A DNA stretch of 64,000 nt from Burkholderia ubonensis (GTDB lineage: Bacteria; Pseudomonadota; Gammaproteobacteria; Burkholderiales; Burkholderiaceae). The position numbers and the translations under genes are program-made. The notes under the pieces were generated by a model, which worked only from the letters and a program-made list of their open reading frames with translations, searched no databases and had not been told where the DNA came from. Positions 54,405-63,384 of the stretch are shown here, piece after piece. Location: the NCBI RefSeq assembly GCF_001718695.1, contig NZ_CP013422.1, positions 1,116,001-1,180,000 on the forward strand. The letters are read 5' to 3'. Position 1 is the first letter of the stretch, and the number at the start of each line of letters is the position of its first letter.

Positions 54405-55991
54405 TTACGAGAACTGGTTCATGGTGTTGTCCTTACCCGCCGCCTTCAGCGCCGCTTCGCCGCTGAAGTATTCCTTGTGGTCGTCGCCGATGTCCGAGCC
54501 GGACATGTTCTGGTGCTTGACGCACGCGATGCCCTGACGGATTTCCTTGCGCTGCACGCCGGCCACATAACCCAGCATGCCCTGGTCGCCGAAGTATTCC
54601 TTCGCCAGGTTGTCGGTCGACAGCGCGGCGGTGTGGTACGTCGGCAGCGTGATCAGGTGGTGGAAGATGCCCGCTTCGCGCGACGCGTCGGCCTGGAACG
54701 TGCGGATCTTCTCGTCGGCGAGCTTCGCCAGTTCGGAATCGTCGTATTCCACGCTCATCAGTTGCGCGCGGTCGTATGCCGACACATCCTTGCCCGCGGC
54801 CTTCATCGCGTCATACGCCTGCTGGCGGAAATTCAGCGTCCAGTTGAACGACGGGCTGTTGTTGTACACCAGCTTGGCGTTCGGGATGACCTTGCGAATC
54901 TCGCTGACCATGCCGCCGATCTGCGCGATATGCGGCTTTTCGGTTTCGATCCACAGCAGGTCGGCGCCGTTTTGCAGCGACGTGATGCAATCCAGCACGC
55001 AGCGCGCTTCGCCCGTGCCGGCGCGGAACTGGAACAGGTTGCTGGGCAGGCGCTTCGGACGCAGCAGCTTGCCGTCGCGCTTGATGACGACGTCACCGTT
55101 GCCCAGTTGGTCGGCCGACAGCTCTTCGCAATCGAGGAAGGCGTTGTATTGGTCGCCCAGGTCGCCCGGCGCGTTGGTCACGGCGATCTGCTTGGTCAGG
55201 CCGGCGCCCAGCGAGTCGGTACGGGCCACGATGATGCCGTCGTCCACGCCCAGCTCCAGGAACGCGTAGCGGATCGCGCGAATCTTGGCCAGGAAGTCCT
55301 CGTGCGGCACGGTGACCTTGCCGTCCTGGTGGCCGCACTGCTTCTCGTCGGACACCTGGTTTTCGATCTGGATGCAGCATGCACCCGCTTCGATGAACTG
55401 CTTGGCCAGCAGGTACGTGGCTTCCGCGTTGCCGAAACCCGCGTCGATGTCGGCGATGATCGGCACGACGTGGGTGACGTGGTTGTCGATCTTTTCCTGG
55501 ATGGCGGCCTTCGCGGCAGGGCCAACGGCTGCGTCCAGCTCGCGGAACAGGCCGCCCAGTTCACGGGCGTCGGCCTGGCGCAGGAACGTGTACAGCTCGC
55601 GGATCAGCGCGCTGACGGAGGTCTTTTCGTGCATCGACTGGTCCGGCAGCGGGCCGAACTCGGAGCGCAGCGCGGCCACCATCCAGCCGGACAGGTAAAG
55701 GTAGCGGCGCTCGGTGCTGTTGAAGTGCTTCTTGATGGAGATCATCTTCTGCTGGCCGATGAAGCCGTGCCAGCAACCCAGCGACTGGGTGTACTTCGAC
55801 GGGTCGGCATCGTAGGCGGCCATGTCGGCGCGCATGATCTTGGCGGTGTACCTGGCGATGTCCAGACCCGTCTTGAACTTGTTCTGGGCACGCATGCGAG
55901 CGGCGTACTCGGGATTGATCGCATCCCACGCGCTGCCGTGGGTCTCTTTCAAGCCAGCAACTGCCTTGATGTCGTCTTGATACTGGGCCAT
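54405..55991 (-). CDS. aceA: Isocitrate lyase (large AceA subfamily)
   Basis: A 528-residue glyoxylate-cycle enzyme cleaving isocitrate to glyoxylate and succinate. The active-site segment reads EKQCGHQDGKVTVPHEDF (catalytic Cys at about 217), the variant of the large, Pseudomonas-type AceA rather than KKCGH of E. coli. Further motifs are PIIADIDAGFGNAEATYLLA at about 177 and NNSPSFNWTLN at about 380. Length (528 versus about 434 in E. coli) also fits the large subfamily. AGGAGA precedes the ATG. Codon usage in this gene favours the highly expressed set (many AAG, TTC, CTG, GAC). Confidence 0.97.
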   Translation of the reverse strand: MAQYQDDIKAVAGLKETHGSAWDAINPEYAARMRAQNKFKTGLDIARYTAKIMRADMAAYDADPSKYTQSLGCWHGFIGQQKMISIKKHFNSTERRYLYLSGWMVAALRSEFGPLPDQSMHEKTSVSALIRELYTFLRQADARELGGLFRELDAAVGPAAKAAIQEKIDNHVTHVVPIIADIDAGFGNAEATYLLAKQFIEAGACCIQIENQVSDEKQCGHQDGKVTVPHEDFLAKIRAIRYAFLELGVDDGIIVARTDSLGAGLTKQIAVTNAPGDLGDQYNAFLDCEELSADQLGNGDVVIKRDGKLLRPKRLPSNLFQFRAGTGEARCVLDCITSLQNGADLLWIETEKPHIAQIGGMVSEIRKVIPNAKLVYNNSPSFNWTLNFRQQAYDAMKAAGKDVSAYDRAQLMSVEYDDSELAKLADEKIRTFQADASREAGIFHHLITLPTYHTAALSTDNLAKEYFGDQGMLGYVAGVQRKEIRQGIACVKHQNMSGSDIGDDHKEYFSGEAALKAAGKDNTMNQFS

Positions 55992-56387
55992 GTCTATCTC
56001 CTGGAAACGAAGCGCATTTGAGTAAAGGGTTCAGCGTGCCCGCTTCGTCTGTCGAAGCGAACTGCATGGACTTAATAGTACCGCTGCACGGCGCGCTTTC
56101 GGCCAACTCTTATATAAGACATAAGATATAAATTTCTGTTAATTTTCAATGAGATAGGTCCGAGTTTTTGCGATGCAAAACACTTTTTCAAGGCACGGAA
56201 AGACAGGCGGCACGAAAGCGCCCACGCCATTTCGCAACATGAAATGGCCTTTCGGTACACGGTGCGCGCGCCTTGCCTGCCGTGCGCCCAACGCCCTTTT
56301 CTGTCTGCGGCGCGACAAAACGTCTATACTTGGATGATTCATCTATTTCGACCGCGCTACGCGCGCACTCTTACGGCCTGCCACGAC
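55992..56387. other. Intergenic region between aceA and the YbaK gene
   Basis: No gene is seen. It is AT-rich around 56105-56165 and carries a 12-base palindrome; promoters for both divergent units are expected here. Confidence 0.5.
56108..56119. promoter_or_regulatory. Palindrome TCTTATATAAGA upstream of aceA
   Basis: A perfect 12-base palindrome; ATAAGA recurs at 56122-56127 as a direct repeat. It lies about 117-128 bases before the aceA start codon in an otherwise GC-rich genome, so it is probably an operator for a carbon-metabolism regulator. Confidence 0.6.
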
Positions 56388-56909
56388 ATGACCGAATACC
56401 CCGTCTTCAACGGGCTGTGCGAGCTGCTGACCAGCAACGGTGCGCGGTTCCGCGTGCTCGAGCACCCCGCAGAGGGCAAATCCGACGTGATCGCCGCGAT
56501 TCGCGGCACGCGTCCCGAACAGGGCGCGAAGGCGATGCTCTGCACGTTCAAGGATGGCGGCGATGCGACCGCGCTGGCAGTGATCCCCGGTCATCTGAAG
56601 ATCGACTTCCGCAAGGTCGCCGACGCGCTCGGCCGTCGCAAGGCGACGCTGGCGCCGCCGGAGCGCGCGGCCGCCGTCACCGGCTGCGTGATGGGCGCCG
56701 TGCCGCCGTTCGTGTTTGACGCGAGCGTGACGCTCGTCGTCGATCCGGCGCTGGTCGAACGCAACGACGCGATCGCGTTCAACGCCGGACGCCTCGACCG
56801 CTCGATCGTGCTCGACGCGTCCGATTACGTGCGGATCGCCCGACCGCTGCTCGCCGACATCACGCGTCCCGAGACCACCGACGCACCTGCGCTCGAAGCC
56901 GCGCGATGA
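56388..56909 (+). CDS. YbaK/EbsC-family aminoacyl-tRNA deacylase-like protein
   Basis: A 173-residue single-domain protein of the YbaK/ProX/YeaK superfamily, which hydrolyses mischarged aminoacyl-tRNAs in trans. Features: FRVLEHPAEGKSDVIAAIRG at about 22-41, GAKAMLCTFKDGG with the conserved Lys at about 48, and GAVPPFVFDASVTLVVDPAL at about 103-122. ATG 56388 was chosen; upstream in-frame codons are atypical. Its stop overlaps the next gene by 4 bases (ATGA), so it is co-translated with a DauR/YheO-type regulator. The amino acid edited is unknown; Ser, Ala or a non-standard hydroxy-amino acid is possible. Confidence 0.85.
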   Translation: MTEYPVFNGLCELLTSNGARFRVLEHPAEGKSDVIAAIRGTRPEQGAKAMLCTFKDGGDATALAVIPGHLKIDFRKVADALGRRKATLAPPERAAAVTGCVMGAVPPFVFDASVTLVVDPALVERNDAIAFNAGRLDRSIVLDASDYVRIARPLLADITRPETTDAPALEAAR

Positions 56910-57544
56910 ACCGTTCCCGCCCGACGCCGCAGCTGGAACAGGCATCGCTGATCGAACAGGTGCTGCGCATCGCCGAAGGGCTCGGCGCGATGTTCGCGCC
57001 GTTCACCGAGGTCGTCGTGCACGACCTGCGCTCGCCGAAGCATGCGATTCTCGCCATCCACAACAACCTGTCCGGGCGCGAGGTTGGTGACCCCGCGACG
57101 GAACTCGGCCTCGCCCGCATCGCGGACGACAGCTACCCGCAAGTGCTCGCGAACTATGCGAATCGGTTCAGCGACGGGCGCCAGGCCAAGAGCACGTCGA
57201 TCGGCATCAAGGATTCGAGCGGCCATTACGTGGCCGCGCTGTGCCTGAACGCGGACGTCACGCTGTTCCGCGGCTTCCAGGGGATGCTGAACCAGTTCTG
57301 CAGCGTCGAAGGCGCGCCGGTCGCCGACACGCTCGATCCGGCCGGCGCCGACGCGATCCGGCAGCGCATCGATGCGTTCGCGACGCGTCTCGCGTCCACG
57401 CCGCGCGAACTGAAGACCGACCAGCGGCGCGAGCTGATGCAGATGCTGAAGGCAGACGGCTTTCTCGAGGTGCGCCGCGCGATGGAAATCGTCGCGCAAC
57501 ACCTGGGCGTCTCGCGCGCGACCGTGTACAACGATGCAAAATGA
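56906..57544 (+). CDS. YheO/DauR-type transcriptional regulator (PAS-like + HTH)
   Basis: A 212-residue regulator. The N-terminal YheO PAS-like sensor domain spans about 15-125 (FAPFTEVVVHDLRSPKHAIL, GIKDSSGHYVAALCLNADVT). The C-terminal HTH is at about 170-210 (RRAMEIVAQHLGVSRATVYN). DauR controls D-amino-acid catabolism in Pseudomonas. It overlaps the YbaK gene and is followed 45 bases later by a PLP ammonia-lyase, which it may regulate. The ligand is unproven. Confidence 0.87.
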   Translation: MNRSRPTPQLEQASLIEQVLRIAEGLGAMFAPFTEVVVHDLRSPKHAILAIHNNLSGREVGDPATELGLARIADDSYPQVLANYANRFSDGRQAKSTSIGIKDSSGHYVAALCLNADVTLFRGFQGMLNQFCSVEGAPVADTLDPAGADAIRQRIDAFATRLASTPRELKTDQRRELMQMLKADGFLEVRRAMEIVAQHLGVSRATVYNDAK

Positions 57545-57589
57545 CGGGCACGCCCGCCCCGATGATCGCCCTATCGACGAGAGCCACCG

Positions 57590-58567
57590 ATGACCAATCC
57601 GACCCTTCCCACCTACGACGACGTCGCGGCCGCCGCCGCGCGCCTGCAGGGCCACGCGCACCGCACGCCCGTGATGACGTCGAGCACGCTCGACGACGCG
57701 CTCGGCGCGCAAGTGTTCTTCAAGTGCGAGAATTTTCAGCGCATGGGCGCCTTCAAGTTTCGGGGCGCCTTCAACGCGCTGTCGCGCTTCGACGCCACGC
57801 AGCGCCGCAACGGCGTCGTCACCTTCTCGTCGGGTAACCACGCGCAGGCGATCGCGCTGTCGGCGCGCATGCTCGGCATCCCGGCAACGATCGTGATGCC
57901 GCAGGACGCGCCGGCCGCGAAGATGGCCGCCACGCGCGGCTACGGCGGCAACGTCGTGACCTACGACCGCTATACGGAAGACCGCGAGCAGATCGGCCGC
58001 GAGCTGGCGGAGAAGCACGGGCTCACGCTGATTCCGCCTTACGACCACCCGGACGTGCTCGCCGGACAAGGGACTGCCGCGAAGGAGCTGTTCGACGAAG
58101 TGGGCGCGCTCGATGCGCTGTTCGTCCCGATGGGCGGCGGCGGGCTGCTCTCCGGCACCGCGCTCGCGACGCGTGCGCTGTCGCCGCAAGCGAAGCTGTA
58201 CGGCGTCGAGCCCGAAGCCGGCAACGACGGCCAGCAATCGTTCCGCAGCGGCGCGATCGTGCACATCGACACGCCGCGCACGATCGCCGACGGCGCGCAG
58301 ACGCAGCATCTGGGCAACCTGACGTTCCAGATCCTGCGGCGCGACGTCGACGACATCCTGACAGCGACCGACGCCGAACTGGTCGACAGCATGCGGTTCT
58401 TCGCAACCCGGATGAAGCTCATCGTCGAGCCGACCGGCTGCCTGTCGCTCGCGGCCGCACGCAAGATGAAGGACGAACTCGCGGGCAAGCGCGTCGGTAT
58501 CATCATCAGCGGCGGCAATATCGACCTCGCGAACTTCGCCGCACTGGTTTCCAGTCCCGCCGCATGA
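57590..58567 (+). CDS. Threonine/threo-3-hydroxyaspartate ammonia-lyase (serine racemase-like)
   Basis: A 325-residue fold-type II PLP enzyme. The PLP lysine lies in RMGAFKFRGA at about 54-56, the phosphate-binding loop is GGGGLLSG at about 183-190, and SSGNHAQAIALSARMLG lies at about 80. Length and the absence of a C-terminal ACT regulatory domain match catabolic threonine dehydratase, serine racemase or hydroxyaspartate dehydratase rather than biosynthetic IlvA. With a DauR-type regulator next door, beta-hydroxyaspartate or D-amino acid breakdown is attractive. The exact substrate is not decided. Confidence 0.87.
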   Translation: MTNPTLPTYDDVAAAAARLQGHAHRTPVMTSSTLDDALGAQVFFKCENFQRMGAFKFRGAFNALSRFDATQRRNGVVTFSSGNHAQAIALSARMLGIPATIVMPQDAPAAKMAATRGYGGNVVTYDRYTEDREQIGRELAEKHGLTLIPPYDHPDVLAGQGTAAKELFDEVGALDALFVPMGGGGLLSGTALATRALSPQAKLYGVEPEAGNDGQQSFRSGAIVHIDTPRTIADGAQTQHLGNLTFQILRRDVDDILTATDAELVDSMRFFATRMKLIVEPTGCLSLAAARKMKDELAGKRVGIIISGGNIDLANFAALVSSPAA

Positions 58568-58570
58568 AAT

Positions 58571-58613
58571 CGCCGGGGGCGCGCGCCGGCGGCTGCGGCG
58601 CGCGCTCCCGGCG
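58571..58613 (+). terminator. Hairpin after the ammonia-lyase gene
   Basis: A 17-bp stem with one G-U pair: 58571-58587 with 58597-58613 (CGCCGGG...CCCGGCG outer, GCGCGCGCC...GGCGCGCGC inner), loop of 9. It follows the stop by 3 bases; no T-run. Confidence 0.55.
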
Positions 58614-58825
58614 CAACACCCCACCGCCTCGTTCGAACGACGAGGACGCGCGCGTTCCAGCCTCATATCGCCCCGCCACGGCCAGCCGCTTTCGTCAGAT
58701 GTGAAATACGCTCCGTTGCGCCCGCGACACGCCATCCGCGAGCATTCGACGCGCGGTGACGTTTTTTCGCACCCCTGCGCGATTCGACGATTGACGTGCC
58801 GGCGTGCTCGCCCTTACGCTTGCGC
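58614..58825. other. Intergenic stretch before the riboswitch
   Basis: No gene. It should hold the btuB promoter. Confidence 0.4.
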
Positions 58826-58995
58826 ACCGATGGTTCCCGGAGACGGGATCAAAAGGGAACGCAGCAGAGGCCGAGCCTCCAATCTGCGGCTGCCCCCGCA
58901 ACTGTAAGCGGCGAATCCGCGCCACCACGCGCCACTGGGAAACCGGGAAGGCCGGCGCGGATGACGACCCGCAAGCCAGGAGACCTGCCATCGAC
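58826..58995 (+). ncRNA. Cobalamin (B12) riboswitch
   Basis: Shows the expected order of conserved blocks: GATGGTTCCCG near 58829, AAAGGGAAC at 58852-58860, CTGCCCCCGCAACTGTAAG around 58893-58911 and the B12 box AGCCAGGAGACCTGCC at 58974-58989. Downstream, GGGCGGGGTGTCCCG near 59019-59033 is a probable part of the expression platform. It lies in the leader of btuB, which it should switch off when adenosylcobalamin is plentiful. Confidence 0.95.
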
Positions 58996-59216
58996 CCGAG
59001 GTCCAGCAGCCGCACCGGGCGGGGTGTCCCGATGCGCCGGCACCGCCGTTGGCGGTCGCCCCGTTGCATGGACGGCCCCGACCTCTGAACGCTTCGCATG
59101 TTCATTCTTACCGCCCTCGCTTCCGCGCCGGAAGCATCGCGCCGCTGCACCGCCTGCGTGCGCGGCGCCGGCTCGCGCGCACGCCGCATCTGCAACACGA
59201 CCACGCTCGCCGCATC

Positions 59217-61145
59217 ATGAATCTTCGCCACCTTCTCGCCACGTCCGCCGCATCGGCGCTGCTCTGCCCGCTCGCGCACGCGGCCGGCGACACGGCGCCT
59301 GCCGAAGCGTCGCCGCCCGCGGCCGGCACGGAGCTGCCGACCATCGCCGTGACCGACACGCGGCGCCTGCCCGAGTCGTTCGACCAGCGCTATGCGACGA
59401 CGCAGGTGCTCACGCGCGCCGACCTCGAGCGGCTGTCGCCCAGCGAGCCGAGCATCACGCAGGCGCTCGCGACGCTGCCCGGTGTGACGGTGTCGTCCAA
59501 CGGCGGCCCCGGCTCGTCCGCGTCGGTCAGCATCCGCGGCTCGTCGGCGAGCCAGGTCGCGGTGTTCATCGACGGCATCCCGATCGGCTCGCCGACCACC
59601 GGCATCGCGCCGTGGGCTGACCTGCCGACCGAAGCGTTCGAGCGCGTCGAGGTGATCTCCGGGCCGGCCGCCGCGTCGTTCGGCGCGAACGCGATGGGCG
59701 GCGTCGTGCAGCTGTTCACGCGCCGCGCCGCGGGTCAGCCGAACCAGACGAGCGTGTCGTTCGGCGGCGGCTCGAACAAGACCTTCGATACGCAGCTGCG
59801 CACGTCCGGCACCGTGCCGTCCACCGGCCCGCTCGCCGCGCTCGGCGGCCTCACCTACTCGCTCGGCCTGCACGACTACAACACCGCCGGCATCGACGCC
59901 ACGCAGCCAGTGCTGCCGTACCACGAGGCCGGACGCAATCCGTATCACGCGCAGGATCTCGATGCGCGTCTCGGCTATGCACGCGGCAACTGGTCGGTCT
60001 CGACGTTCGCGCTGTATCACCGCTCCGACCTGTCCTACGACAACGCAGGCTTCGCGAATCGCCAACTCGACCATCAGCTGACGACCGGCGTCGCGTTCCA
60101 TCTCGACATCACGCGCGACACGCAGTTCGCGCAGTCGTTCGGTTATGCGAGCGACCGGCAGTTCCTGTATGCGAACGATCCGACCATCCCGACCGACCAG
60201 ATCGATTCGCAGCGCATCAGCGTGTCGACGTCGCTCACGCATCAGGAGCACGGCTTCCGGCTGTTCGGGCTGCCGCTGTCGGGCGAGACGAAGCTGGCCT
60301 ACGACTTCACGCGCGAGCAGGCGTTCCTGCCTGCCGACCTGCCGGACGGCATACCGACGCGCAACGACTCGGCGTTTTCGCTGCATCAGTCGGCGACGCT
60401 CGGCAGCGTGACGATGTTCGTCGCGGGCCGGCACGAGATCATCATGGGCAAGGCGGTGAACACGGGTAACGTCGCGCTGTCGTGGGCGATCACGCCGGTG
60501 TATGCGGCGCGCGTCTCGTACGGCAATGCGTTCCGCCTGCCGTCGTTCAACGACCTGTACTACCCCGGTTACGGCAATCCGAACCTGAACCCCGAACGCA
60601 GCGATTCGGTCGAGGCGGCGCTCGATGCGAATACGGCATACGGCACGTTCAGCGCTGCGATTTACGACACGCGCGTCAACAACCTGATCGCGTACAACCC
60701 GGCGACGTTCTCGCCGATGAACATCGGCCGCGCGCATATCCGCGGCATCGACCTGTCGTACAAGGGGACGATCGGCCGGTCGACGCCGGTCAGCATCGCG
60801 GTGGGCATCCTGAATCCGCAGGACGTGACCAACGAAAGCTGGCTGAGCCGCCGGCCGCGCCAGACCTTCAGCGCGAGCGTCGACCACACGTGGGACGAAT
60901 TGCGCCTGCATGCGTTGAGTACCGGCGCCACGCTTAGCTACGGCGGCACGACGTTCGACGACCCGGCCAACACGACCTATCTGCCGTCGTACCTGAGCGT
61001 GAACCTGCGCGCGTCGTACAAGGTCAACGCGCATCTGACGGTGTCGGCCACGTTGTCGAACCTGTTCGACCGCCAGTACATGACCGCCTACGGCTACAAC
61101 ACGTTGGGCCGCACTGCGTTCGGCAAGATCAGCTATACGTTCTGA
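59217..61145 (+). CDS. btuB: TonB-dependent vitamin B12 receptor BtuB
   Basis: A 642-residue outer-membrane receptor. A signal peptide ends near LAHAAGD (about residue 22). A TonB-box-like segment (LPTIAVTDTR, about 40-49) precedes the plug (ATLPGVTVSSNGGPGSSASV, FERVEVISGPAAASFGANAM). The barrel ends ISYTF. The size, about 640 residues, and the riboswitch in its 220-base leader make B12 or a cobinamide precursor the substrate. No B12-synthesis or btuCDF genes follow in the window. A weak hairpin (about 61159-61185) comes after the stop. Confidence 0.93.
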   Translation: MNLRHLLATSAASALLCPLAHAAGDTAPAEASPPAAGTELPTIAVTDTRRLPESFDQRYATTQVLTRADLERLSPSEPSITQALATLPGVTVSSNGGPGSSASVSIRGSSASQVAVFIDGIPIGSPTTGIAPWADLPTEAFERVEVISGPAAASFGANAMGGVVQLFTRRAAGQPNQTSVSFGGGSNKTFDTQLRTSGTVPSTGPLAALGGLTYSLGLHDYNTAGIDATQPVLPYHEAGRNPYHAQDLDARLGYARGNWSVSTFALYHRSDLSYDNAGFANRQLDHQLTTGVAFHLDITRDTQFAQSFGYASDRQFLYANDPTIPTDQIDSQRISVSTSLTHQEHGFRLFGLPLSGETKLAYDFTREQAFLPADLPDGIPTRNDSAFSLHQSATLGSVTMFVAGRHEIIMGKAVNTGNVALSWAITPVYAARVSYGNAFRLPSFNDLYYPGYGNPNLNPERSDSVEAALDANTAYGTFSAAIYDTRVNNLIAYNPATFSPMNIGRAHIRGIDLSYKGTIGRSTPVSIAVGILNPQDVTNESWLSRRPRQTFSASVDHTWDELRLHALSTGATLSYGGTTFDDPANTTYLPSYLSVNLRASYKVNAHLTVSATLSNLFDRQYMTAYGYNTLGRTAFGKISYTF

Positions 61146-61225
61146 TCGCGCCGGGTACGGCACTGGCCCGCGCGGGCGGTGCCGCATCGAGTCCTCGTGC
61201 ATACGCGGTCGCGCCGCGATGCGCG

Positions 61226-61864
61226 TCACGCCCCTGCGACGCCACGCACGCCTGCGATCAGCTGGATCGCGCCAAATCCCGCGATCACGACCGCGGACAC
61301 GCGCGCGAGTGCGTACATGAGCGCCGGCGGCATCCTGGTGCGCAGCGCGGCGCTCGTGCCGCTCAGGCACAGCCACCACGCCGCCGAACCGACGAACACG
61401 CCGCCCACCATCATCGCGACCGTCGCGCGCATTCCGCTGTCGTGCGCGCCGGCCAGCGGGCCGAGCGCCGCGAAGATTCCGACGAACGACAGGATCGTCA
61501 TCGGGTTGGACAGCGTCAGGCCGAAGGTCGTGACGAAATCGCGCAGCGCGGTCGTGCGCGGCAGTTCGGCGCGCGCGGCCGGCGCAGGCGCTCCCTGCCG
61601 CGCGATGGTCCAGGCCAGCCACATGAGAAACGCGCCGCCGCCGATCTTCAGCACGACGGTCAGCATCGGAAACGCGGTGACGACGCCGGCCACACCGAGC
61701 GCGCCGAGCAGTCCGTAGAGCGCGTCGGCGCATGCGGCGCCCAGGCCCGTCGCGAACCCCGCTTGAAAGCCCCGGCTCAGGCTGCGCTGGATGCACAGCA
61801 TGCCGATCGGGCCGACCGGCAGCGCGATCGACAACCCGATCACGACGGACTTGATGAACAGCAT
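61226..61864 (-). CDS. LysE-family amino-acid exporter
   Basis: A 212-residue six-segment inner-membrane exporter. The start MLFIKSVVIGLSIALPVGPI carries the family PVGP motif, and FGLTLSNPMTILSFVGIFAA at about 116-135 the second conserved motif. It is divergent from an Lrp/AsnC regulator (116 bases between starts) with a shared 10-bp inverted repeat between them. The regulator most likely senses the amino acid and switches on export, as LysG does for LysE. The substrate is unknown. Confidence 0.9.
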   Translation of the reverse strand: MLFIKSVVIGLSIALPVGPIGMLCIQRSLSRGFQAGFATGLGAACADALYGLLGALGVAGVVTAFPMLTVVLKIGGGAFLMWLAWTIARQGAPAPAARAELPRTTALRDFVTTFGLTLSNPMTILSFVGIFAALGPLAGAHDSGMRATVAMMVGGVFVGSAAWWLCLSGTSAALRTRMPPALMYALARVSAVVIAGFGAIQLIAGVRGVAGA

Positions 61865-61934
61865 GACCGGCTCCCGGCGATGTGTGATGACTGGAGAAAG
61901 CATCGTATGGAAAATCCGATCGCCGCTGAAGCCG

Positions 61935-61970
61935 GTTTTTAAGGAAAAATGGCGCTTTCACCTTAAAAAC
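61935..61970. promoter_or_regulatory. 10-bp inverted repeat between lysE-type and lrp-type genes
   Basis: GTTTTTAAGG (61935-61944) and CCTTAAAAAC (61961-61970) are perfect complements around a 16-base centre, 10 bases before the Lrp start codon. AT-rich symmetry of this kind is typical of Lrp/AsnC operators. Confidence 0.75.
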
Positions 61971-61979
61971 TCCGACGCG

Positions 61980-62444
61980 ATGGACGAACTCGACTGGAAG
62001 CTGATCGCGCTGCTGCAGGCCAACGGCCGCATCAGCTATACGGAACTCGCGCGGCAGGTTCACCTGTCCGTGCCGGCGGTGACGGAGCGCGTGAAGCGTC
62101 TCGAGTCGACCGGTGTGATCGGCGGCTACACGGCGCGCATCGATCCGGCCGCCGCCGGCTATCCGGTCAGCGCGCTGATCGGCATCACCGTGCCGCAGCC
62201 GGCGAAGGCGAAATTCCTGAAGCTGCTGGAGACGATCCCCGAAGTGGTCGAGTGCCATCACGTGACCGGCGCCGACTCGTACGTGATGCGCTTCGTCGCG
62301 GTCAGCATGGCGCATCTCGAACAGTTGATCGAGCGCGTCAATCTGTATGGGGAAACGCGCACGTCGATCGTGATGTCGACGCCGTTGCCGGCGCGCGGGC
62401 TCGCGCGGCCGGCCGTCGCGAGCGATTTTCCGGCGAGGCGGTGA
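61980..62444 (+). CDS. Lrp/AsnC-family transcriptional regulator
   Basis: A 154-residue regulator. HTH: MDELDWKLIALLQANGRISY and QVHLSVPAVTERVKRLESTG (residues about 1-50). The C-terminal RAM domain follows at about 65-140 (SALIGITVPQPAKAKFLKLL, ECHHVTGADSYVMRFVAVSM), with the ligand-binding ADSYVM segment. ATG 61980 gives the standard Lrp length; upstream in-frame codons to 61791 are inside the divergent exporter. It probably controls that exporter and itself through the palindrome. Confidence 0.92.
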   Translation: MDELDWKLIALLQANGRISYTELARQVHLSVPAVTERVKRLESTGVIGGYTARIDPAAAGYPVSALIGITVPQPAKAKFLKLLETIPEVVECHHVTGADSYVMRFVAVSMAHLEQLIERVNLYGETRTSIVMSTPLPARGLARPAVASDFPARR

Positions 62445-62592
62445 AGCGGTTTCGGCAGGCGTGGGGGAACGTGGGGGCAAGTCGCGCGATGTGAGCTGTG
62501 AGATGCGAGAGGCATCGCGCCCACAGCGGCCGCCCGTGCATCGGCGTTTCATCGCAACGCGCGCAGCGCGTCGCCAACGCCCGCCGCGCGCC

Positions 62593-63384
62593 TCACACCA
62601 GCAGCGTCGCGATCGCCCACCCGATCAACACCGCCCCGAGCGCGCGGCCGATGCGCTCGCCGCCGGGCAGGTTCTTCTCCACGAAGACGATGAGCGACAA
62701 CGCGGCGATCCAGACGAGATTCATCACGCCGCCGACGAACAGAAGCGCCATCAGCAGCCAGCAGCAGCCGACGCAATACGCGCCGTGACGCATGCCGAGC
62801 ACGAACACGCCCCACATCCCCGGCCGCCAGTGGGTCGCAAGAAAGCGTACGGGCGAGCGGCATTGCCGCAAGCACGCGCGCTTGAGCGGCGAGAACTGAT
62901 ACGCGCCGGCCAGCGCCAGCACGATCGCCGAGAGCGCGGCGCTCTTCGACCACAGCATCAGGCCGGAGATCAACCCGGCCGGCTGCAACAGCATCTGCAG
63001 CGTCGCCGCTGCGACCGAGAACGCGAACCACGCGGCGAGATAGCCGGCCAACAGGCACGCGGACGACCACGCCGAGCCGTCCCGCCGCCCGCCGCTTTGC
63101 CGCAGCACGCGCCGGTACAGCAGGATGAGCGGCGCAGCACCGGGCGTCATCATCGCGATCATCATCGTCCACCACATGACGATCACGGTCGCCAACGACG
63201 GGTCCATGCGGCCGATGCCGCCGGCCAGTCGATGCGGAAACAATGCGACCGCCGTCATGTCGAGCGCCGACATGCCCATTCCCGCGCCTGTCCACAGATA
63301 GCTCCAGCAGGCGGCGACGAGCGCGGCCATGCCGAGCAGCGTGACCACGCGCTCGCGCCCGAATAGCTCGTCGACCGGGATCAT
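62593..63384 (-). CDS. DUF2182 integral membrane protein
   Basis: A 263-residue membrane protein with about six to seven segments. DUF2182 proteins are described as predicted metal-binding membrane proteins. Visible signatures are VMWWTMMIAMMTPGAAPLIL at about 68-87 and the Cys/His-rich GMRHGAYCVGCCWLLMALLF at about 203-222, where a metal or thiol site is likely. Its ATG overlaps the stop of the DUF1326 gene by 4 bases (ATGA), so the two are translated together. Function is unknown. Confidence 0.85.
   Translation of the reverse strand: MIPVDELFGRERVVTLLGMAALVAACWSYLWTGAGMGMSALDMTAVALFPHRLAGGIGRMDPSLATVIVMWWTMMIAMMTPGAAPLILLYRRVLRQSGGRRDGSAWSSACLLAGYLAAWFAFSVAAATLQMLLQPAGLISGLMLWSKSAALSAIVLALAGAYQFSPLKRACLRQCRSPVRFLATHWRPGMWGVFVLGMRHGAYCVGCCWLLMALLFVGGVMNLVWIAALSLIVFVEKNLPGGERIGRALGAVLIGWAIATLLV

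Noticed and set aside
58695..62552. 1285-codon minus-strand frame opposite btuB, and similar long antisense frames (10197-12299, 36066-37769, 1869-3776)
   Set aside because: Composition is Arg/His/Ala-rich with no domains, and each lies exactly opposite a well-identified gene. Long antisense frames are expected at this GC content.
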